A stretch of DNA of 10,057 nucleotides. Origin: Candidatus Woesearchaeota archaeon. Its GTDB lineage: Archaea; Nanobdellota; Nanobdellia; Woesearchaeales; JACQNA01. How positions within the stretch are numbered: the first letter of the stretch is position 1; each line of letters begins with the position of its first letter. The notes under the pieces were generated by a model, which was not told the DNA's origin, searched no databases, and saw nothing but the letters and a program-made list of their open reading frames with translations. Shown one piece after another: positions 7,079 through 10,057 of this stretch. The DNA is taken from assembly GCA_016203335.1 (NCBI GenBank), contig JACQNA010000026.1, positions 1-10,057 on the forward strand, written 5' to 3'. Position numbers and translations under genes: made by a program.

Positions 7079-7465
7079 CTAAAGGGAATAATAGCTTGCG
7101 ATGAGGAGAAGTAAGTTGATGAGATATATGCTCGTACACACCACACAGTACGTTTTAATCTTCACGTAAGAAAGATATGCCAGGTATATTGATCCAATAA
7201 CAGCAAGCCCGGCAATGTACACCAGGTTCTGGAATTGCTGCATCCACGCAAGAGCAAAGGCAATAAGATAGAATCCCAAGCCATACACCGAATTCGGCAG
7301 TCCGGCAATCCGCCCGTAAGGGCTGGAAAACGCCTTGGTGCAGGATATCTGCTCGCTGATGTCGCAGACAGGATGGTATGCAGAGGCGCGTGATTTCTGC
7401 TCCACCCGGAGGGCATACGCAGAGAGCAGGAAGCCGATGCCGGCGAGAATGGTAAGGATTGCCAT
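7079..7465 (-). CDS. VKOR-family disulfide-generating membrane protein (128 aa)
   Basis: Proteins of the vitamin K epoxide reductase family sit in the membrane, pass electrons to a quinone and so keep a partner thioredoxin-like protein oxidised, which then forms disulfides in exported proteins. Four hydrophobic segments are visible at about 2-19, 60-76, 80-98 and 111-126. The loop cysteine pair C34 and C42 has the same spacing as C43 and C51 of the human enzyme, a serine pair follows at 47-48, and the active CxxC is C107-VV-C110. No thioredoxin-like domain is fused, and no DsbA-like partner lies in the window. I chose the ATG at 7465 because a TATA box with a purine-rich element is centred 26 bases before it. 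A longer frame from a TTG at 7537 would add 24 residues, but that region carries this gene's promoter and the tRNA promoter. The six-cysteine surface protein is a possible client. Confidence 0.9.
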   Translation of the reverse strand: MAILTILAGIGFLLSAYALRVEQKSRASAYHPVCDISEQISCTKAFSSPYGRIAGLPNSVYGLGFYLIAFALAWMQQFQNLVYIAGLAVIGSIYLAYLSYVKIKTYCVVCTSIYLINLLLLIASYYSL

Positions 7466-7487
7466 ACGGGCTTGCTGGTAGAGGCGG

Positions 7488-7495
7488 ATTAAAAA
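7488..7495 (-). promoter_or_regulatory. TATA box of the VKOR gene
   Basis: On the minus strand TTTTTAAT follows a purine-rich GGAAGG that could bind TFB. Its centre is about 26 bases before the ATG at 7465, which fits a leaderless transcript and supports that start over the upstream TTG. Confidence 0.55.
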
Positions 7496-7511
7496 CCTTC
7501 CTATAACAAAA

Positions 7512-7519
7512 TTTATAAA
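7512..7519 (+). promoter_or_regulatory. TATA box of the tRNA-Leu gene
   Basis: TTTATAAA is centred about 30 bases before the first base of the mature tRNA, a suitable distance for an archaeal tRNA promoter with a very short 5' leader. It is almost palindromic, so minus-strand activity cannot be excluded. Confidence 0.6.
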
Positions 7520-7544
7520 CACGCTGCCAATACGCAACAGTGAT

Positions 7545-7680
7545 GCGGGGATGCCGGAGTGGCCAAACGGGATAGACTCAAGTCACGTGAGTGATGAGGT
7601 CCTTACTCAGGTCCCATAAAATGCTCGGTGAGCCATCTATTGGCTTAGTGCCTACGGGGGTTCGAATCCTCCTCCCCGCA
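7545..7680 (+). tRNA. tRNA-Leu (anticodon CAA), intron-containing
   Basis: The two ends pair perfectly over seven bases (7545-7551 with 7673-7679), followed by discriminator A at 7680. The D stem is CCG/CGG (7554-7556 with 7568-7570). The anticodon stem is ATAGA with TCTAT (7572-7576 with 7636-7640). The spliced loop reads CTCAAGA with anticodon CAA at 7579-7581, which reads the UUG codon. A long variable arm (GGC TTAGT GCC, 7642-7652) marks a class II tRNA, and the T arm is 7656-7672 with loop TTCGAAT and one G-T pair. The mature tRNA is 84 bases. The CCA end is not encoded. A class II tRNA could also be serine, but CAA and A73 indicate leucine. Confidence 0.95.
7583..7634 (+). other. tRNA intron (52 bases) between positions 37 and 38
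   Basis: Exon bases CTCA (7577-7580) pair with TGAG (7629-7632) to form the four-base central helix of a bulge-helix motif. Each side then has a three-base bulge, AGT (7581-7583) and CCA (7633-7635), and cutting after the second base of each gives the intron ends stated here. This is the geometry recognised by archaeal splicing endonuclease. The inner helix expected next to the 5' bulge is poor, so the motif is a relaxed one. Inside the intron TGAGT (7588-7592) can pair with ACTCA (7605-7609). Confidence 0.85.
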
Positions 7681-7699
7681 TTTCTTGTTCTCCGCAACA

Positions 7700-7707
7700 T
7701 TTATTAA
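7700..7707 (+). promoter_or_regulatory. TATA box of the RNase J gene
   Basis: TTTATTAA is centred about 28 bases before the ATG at 7732, which fits a leaderless transcript. It begins 20 bases after the tRNA end. Confidence 0.6.
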
Positions 7708-7731
7708 GCCCCGCATGAAAATGAACGCCAA

Positions 7732-9060
7732 ATGATGAGCATTACTGCAGTTGGCGGCTACGGGGAAGTGGGCAGGAACTGCACGCTACTGCGGGTCGAT
7801 GATGTCGGCATTATTCTGGATATGGGCATCCACCTGGACCACTACATTGAGTACACCAACGACGAGGATCTCACCTTCCTTGACCCCGCAGAGCTGACCA
7901 AGGTGGGCGCCATCCCGGACATCAGGCAGGTGGACAAGAAGAAGGTCAAAGCCATCATCCCCACCCATGCGCACCTTGACCATATCGGGGCGATTCCCTT
8001 TCTGGAAAGGCAGTTTGACGCGCCAATTATCTGCACGCCGTACACCGGCGCAGTCATCGGAGCGATCTGCAAGAATGAGAAGATCAAGCTCAGGAATAAG
8101 GTGAGGATTCTCAACGGCAACGCCCACCTGAAGCTCACTGAAGACATCCGGGTTGAATTCGTCCATATGACGCATTCCATCCCGCAGACCGTTGCCGTCG
8201 CCATCCACACGAAATACGGCACGGTAGTCTATGCCAATGACTTCAAGCTCGACAATTATCCGGTAATCGGCAAGAAGCCGAATTACGAGCGCCTGCGGCA
8301 GCTGGGCAGGGAAGGGGTGCTTGCCCTCATGATTGATTCCCTGTATGCGGCAGAGGAGAGAAAATGCCCGAGCGAGACCGTTGCCAAGGACATGCTCAAT
8401 GATGTGCTGCTCGGCATCCAGAACACCGGCAAGGCAATCATCGTCACCACATTTTCCTCCCATATCGCCCGCCTGAAATCCATCATCGAGCTCGGCAGGC
8501 AGCTGAACAGGAAGGTGGTGCTGCTCGGCAGGAGCCTGGCGAAGTACGTGTTTGCTGCGCAGGACATCAACCTGGTCAATTTCAGCGCGCAGTCCCACAT
8601 CATCCCGTACAGCAAGCAGGTCAAGCGCATCCTCAGGGAGATTGAGAAGAAAGGGAAAGAGAAATACCTGATTGTCTGCACCGGCCATCAGGGTGAGCCG
8701 AAAGCAGTGCTTGCCAAGATTGCAGACGGTATCTACCCGTTTAAGCTCGGCTACGAGGACAGCGTCATCTTTTCCTGCGCGGTGATTCCCTCGCCCATCA
8801 ACATCAAAAACCGCCGCGTCCTGGAGGAAAAGCTCAAGGCAAAGGGTATCAGGATATTCAAGGACATCCATGTGTCAGGCCATGCCGCGCGGGAGGACCA
8901 TCATGAGCTTATCAACATGCTCAGGCCAAAGCATCTCATCCCTGCCCATTGCACCCCGGAGATGGGGAAAGCCATGGCATCGCTCGGCAGGGAGATGGGG
9001 TATGAGCACAAGAACATCCACCTCATCGTGAACCATGATACTATTTCTCTAAAAGCATAA
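7732..9060 (+). CDS. rnj: Archaeal RNase J (metallo-beta-lactamase/beta-CASP ribonuclease, 442 aa)
   Basis: RNase J is a zinc-dependent enzyme of RNA processing and decay; archaeal members are 5'-to-3' exonucleases. The metal-binding motifs of the beta-lactamase fold are present: D30, the H79-A-H81-L-D83-H84 cluster, H148 in MTHSIP, and D170 in ANDFK. The beta-CASP insertion occupies roughly 195-345. The C-terminal motifs are HVSGHA (380-385) and H406 in IPAHCTPEM, where the familiar form reads IPAHG. The length is normal for the archaeal type, which lacks the C-terminal extension of bacterial RNase J. The first ATG at 7732 is preferred over the adjacent one at 7735 because the TATA box lies 28 bases upstream of it. 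Earlier ATGs in the leader reach a stop within six codons. It is followed by PCNA on the same strand, with a separate promoter. RNase J rather than the KH-domain aCPSF1 is supported by the lack of N-terminal KH domains. Confidence 0.93.
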   Translation: MMSITAVGGYGEVGRNCTLLRVDDVGIILDMGIHLDHYIEYTNDEDLTFLDPAELTKVGAIPDIRQVDKKKVKAIIPTHAHLDHIGAIPFLERQFDAPIICTPYTGAVIGAICKNEKIKLRNKVRILNGNAHLKLTEDIRVEFVHMTHSIPQTVAVAIHTKYGTVVYANDFKLDNYPVIGKKPNYERLRQLGREGVLALMIDSLYAAEERKCPSETVAKDMLNDVLLGIQNTGKAIIVTTFSSHIARLKSIIELGRQLNRKVVLLGRSLAKYVFAAQDINLVNFSAQSHIIPYSKQVKRILREIEKKGKEKYLIVCTGHQGEPKAVLAKIADGIYPFKLGYEDSVIFSCAVIPSPINIKNRRVLEEKLKAKGIRIFKDIHVSGHAAREDHHELINMLRPKHLIPAHCTPEMGKAMASLGREMGYEHKNIHLIVNHDTISLKA

Positions 9061-9061
9061 A

Positions 9062-9069
9062 TTATATAA
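9062..9069 (+). promoter_or_regulatory. TATA box of the PCNA gene
   Basis: TTATATAA begins one base after the RNase J stop codon. Its centre is about 38 bases before the ATG at 9104, so the transcript would start near 9092 and carry a leader of roughly a dozen bases. Confidence 0.55.
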
Positions 9070-9091
9070 ACAGGCCTCCATTCATGCAGGT

Positions 9092-9097
9092 GGAGGG
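9092..9097 (+). promoter_or_regulatory. Shine-Dalgarno site of the PCNA gene
   Basis: GGAGGG lies 6 bases before the ATG at 9104 and is the strongest ribosome binding site in the window. It fixes the start and is notable because most other promoter-proximal genes here appear leaderless. Confidence 0.65.
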
Positions 9098-9103
9098 GGT
9101 TAC

Positions 9104-9844
9104 ATGAAGCTAACATTAGCAGAGCCAAAATACCTGAAGGACAGCATCATGATTATTTCTGAGCTGGTGGCAGAAGGCCGGTTCAAGATCACCAAGGAAA
9201 GCATTGAGCTTGTTGCCATGGATCCGGCGAACGTTGCCATGGTGATGTTCAAGCTGCTTAGCTCATCGTTCACCGAATATTTGGTGGATAAAGATATGGA
9301 TATCGGAGTGAACCTCAGCAACCTGAAGTCTATCCTGCGGCGGTGCAAGCCGACAGACATGCTTTCCCTTGATGTTGATGAGAGCAAGCTGCATGTGCAG
9401 ATCATCGGGGATACCCCTCGCGTGTTCTCGCTTCCCCTGATAGATATTGATGAAAAGGAGCAGCGGGTGCCGGATTTGAAGTTTCCGGTCACTATCACCA
9501 TGCCCTCTTCCCTGCTCAATGATGCCGTGGAAGATGTTGACGTCGTCGGAGAATCCGTCACCTTTGAGGGACAGGAAGGCAGATTCCTCATTGCTTCGCA
9601 GGGAGATCTCTCCCATGCCATGATTGACATCAAGGAAGGCCAGTATGCCAAAATCAAGGCAGGGAAAGAGAAGGTTAAGTCCAAGTACTCCATTGAATAC
9701 CTGAAGAAGATGATTGCCGCAGGCAAGCTTGCCGAGACCGTGGAGATCAAGTTCAACAAGGATTATCCGCTCCGCCTGGATTACCGGGCAGTGGACAAGG
9801 TGCAGATGTCGTTTATTCTCGCTCCCCGGGTGGATAATGATTAG
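9104..9844 (+). CDS. pcn: PCNA, DNA polymerase sliding clamp (246 aa)
   Basis: PCNA forms a three-subunit ring around DNA and holds replicative polymerase, ligase and flap nuclease on the template. The length is the usual one for archaeal clamps. The family pattern is visible throughout: ESIELVAMDPANVAMV at about 32-47 (the strand with the conserved AMDP), the acidic central strand around 60-70, LKSILRR at 74-80, an interdomain connecting loop at about 115-130 leading into LKFPVTITMPSSL, and the closing segment PLRLDYRAVDKVQMSFILAPRV at about 222-243, which holds the C-terminal strand used by partner proteins. The only clamp gene in the window, it would serve as a homotrimer if it is the only one in the genome. 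A strong Shine-Dalgarno fixes the start. The next gene begins 2 bases after the stop. Confidence 0.97.
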   Translation: MKLTLAEPKYLKDSIMIISELVAEGRFKITKESIELVAMDPANVAMVMFKLLSSSFTEYLVDKDMDIGVNLSNLKSILRRCKPTDMLSLDVDESKLHVQIIGDTPRVFSLPLIDIDEKEQRVPDLKFPVTITMPSSLLNDAVEDVDVVGESVTFEGQEGRFLIASQGDLSHAMIDIKEGQYAKIKAGKEKVKSKYSIEYLKKMIAAGKLAETVEIKFNKDYPLRLDYRAVDKVQMSFILAPRVDND

Positions 9845-9846
9845 GC

Positions 9847-10008
9847 ATGGCAAAGAAGATTGTGGTCTTTGATGTTGGTGGCGTGCTTCTGGAGTTTGAT
9901 TTTCAACGGATGTATGACGCATGGGCAGCAGAAGTTGGCAGCAGTCCGGGCATGTTACGGTCTTGGTGCAAGAAGGTAGCCGGCTCGGGAATGGTTGGAC
10001 CAGCATAA
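9847..10008 (+). pseudogene. 5' fragment of a HAD-family phosphatase (53 codons)
   Basis: The protein begins MAKKIVVFDVGGVLLEFDF. VFDVGGVLLEFD is the first motif of HAD-like hydrolases of the YihX-like type, where the first aspartate (D9) is the nucleophile. The usual second acid after two residues is Gly here, as in others of this subgroup. Full members are about 200 residues; this frame ends at TAA (10006-10008) after 53, before motifs II to IV. The +1 frame is open after a TAG at about 9976-9978 and reads EWLDQHNFFRYIYKPLQ, which could be further HAD sequence, but it too stops near the window end. A TATA box follows at once. I read this as a decayed or truncated gene. It begins 2 bases after PCNA and may be cotranscribed with it. 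A working short protein is less likely. Confidence 0.6.
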
Positions 10009-10022
10009 TTTCTTCCGTTATA

Positions 10023-10030
10023 TTTATAAA
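10023..10030 (+). promoter_or_regulatory. TATA box, probably for a gene beyond the window
   Basis: TTTATAAA would place a transcript start near 10053, at the edge of the window, in line with the other promoters here. The gene it would serve is not included. It lies in the +1 reading frame discussed for the HAD fragment. Confidence 0.4.
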
Positions 10031-10057
10031 CCCCTGCAGGCAGTTATAGTATAATAT

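Noticed and set aside
7466..7537. TTG start adding 24 residues to the VKOR protein
   Set aside because: The stretch holds a TATA box for the shorter form and lies beside the tRNA promoter. The protein from the ATG at 7465 is complete for the family.
7786..8871. 361-codon minus-strand frame inside the RNase J gene
   Set aside because: It is a shadow of a gene with full catalytic motifs on the plus strand; its protein shows no recognisable domain.
1..10057. CRISPR array, insertion sequence or attachment site
   Set aside because: No regularly spaced repeats, transposase or integrase motifs, or flanking direct repeats beside the tRNA were seen, even though one gene has a foreign-looking composition.

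Overview
The window reads as archaeal chromosome. The clearest markers are a PCNA sliding clamp (9104-9844), an archaeal-type RNase J (7732-9060), a tRNA-Leu interrupted at the canonical 37/38 position by an intron with bulge-helix-type splice sites (7545-7680), and TATA boxes centred about 26-29 bases before several start codons. The compact spacing, small coiled-coil proteins and a secreted lamin-tail protein rich in N-glycosylation sequons suggest a DPANN lineage (Woesearchaeota-like). That placement is inference, not read directly from a marker gene. Most genes look moderately GC-rich; one gene (3999-5753) is clearly more AT-rich.

Layout from left to right. Bases 1-70 hold no gene I can assign. 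A 64-residue unknown protein (101-295, +) converges on a minus-strand pair. In that pair pepA (M17 aminopeptidase, 3872-2412) is followed after 1 bp by a 700-residue membrane-anchored surface protein (2410-308). A divergent promoter region (3873-3998) separates them from an AT-rich PurF-family gene (3999-5753, +). Next is a tight three-gene cassette (5812-7072, +). It encodes a Pro-rich protein with a C-terminal helical domain, a stand-alone copy of the same domain, and a third helical, His/Gln-rich protein. It converges, 6 bp away, on a VKOR-family disulfide-generating membrane protein (7465-7079, -). Then come tRNA-Leu(CAA), RNase J, PCNA, and the 5' part of a HAD-family phosphatase that stops after 53 codons (9847-10008), followed by a promoter for a gene beyond the window.

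The genes belong to several jobs. RNase J, PCNA and the tRNA are information processing. The aminopeptidase does peptide turnover and sits in an operon with an exported protein. VKOR could supply disulfides to exported proteins such as the six-cysteine surface protein. The three-gene coiled-coil cassette has no function I can name and is the best candidate here for an undescribed system. The PurF-like gene looks transferred: its composition differs from its neighbours, its N-terminal block resembles a Bacteroidetes-type PurF-like family as I remember it, and no other purine gene is present.
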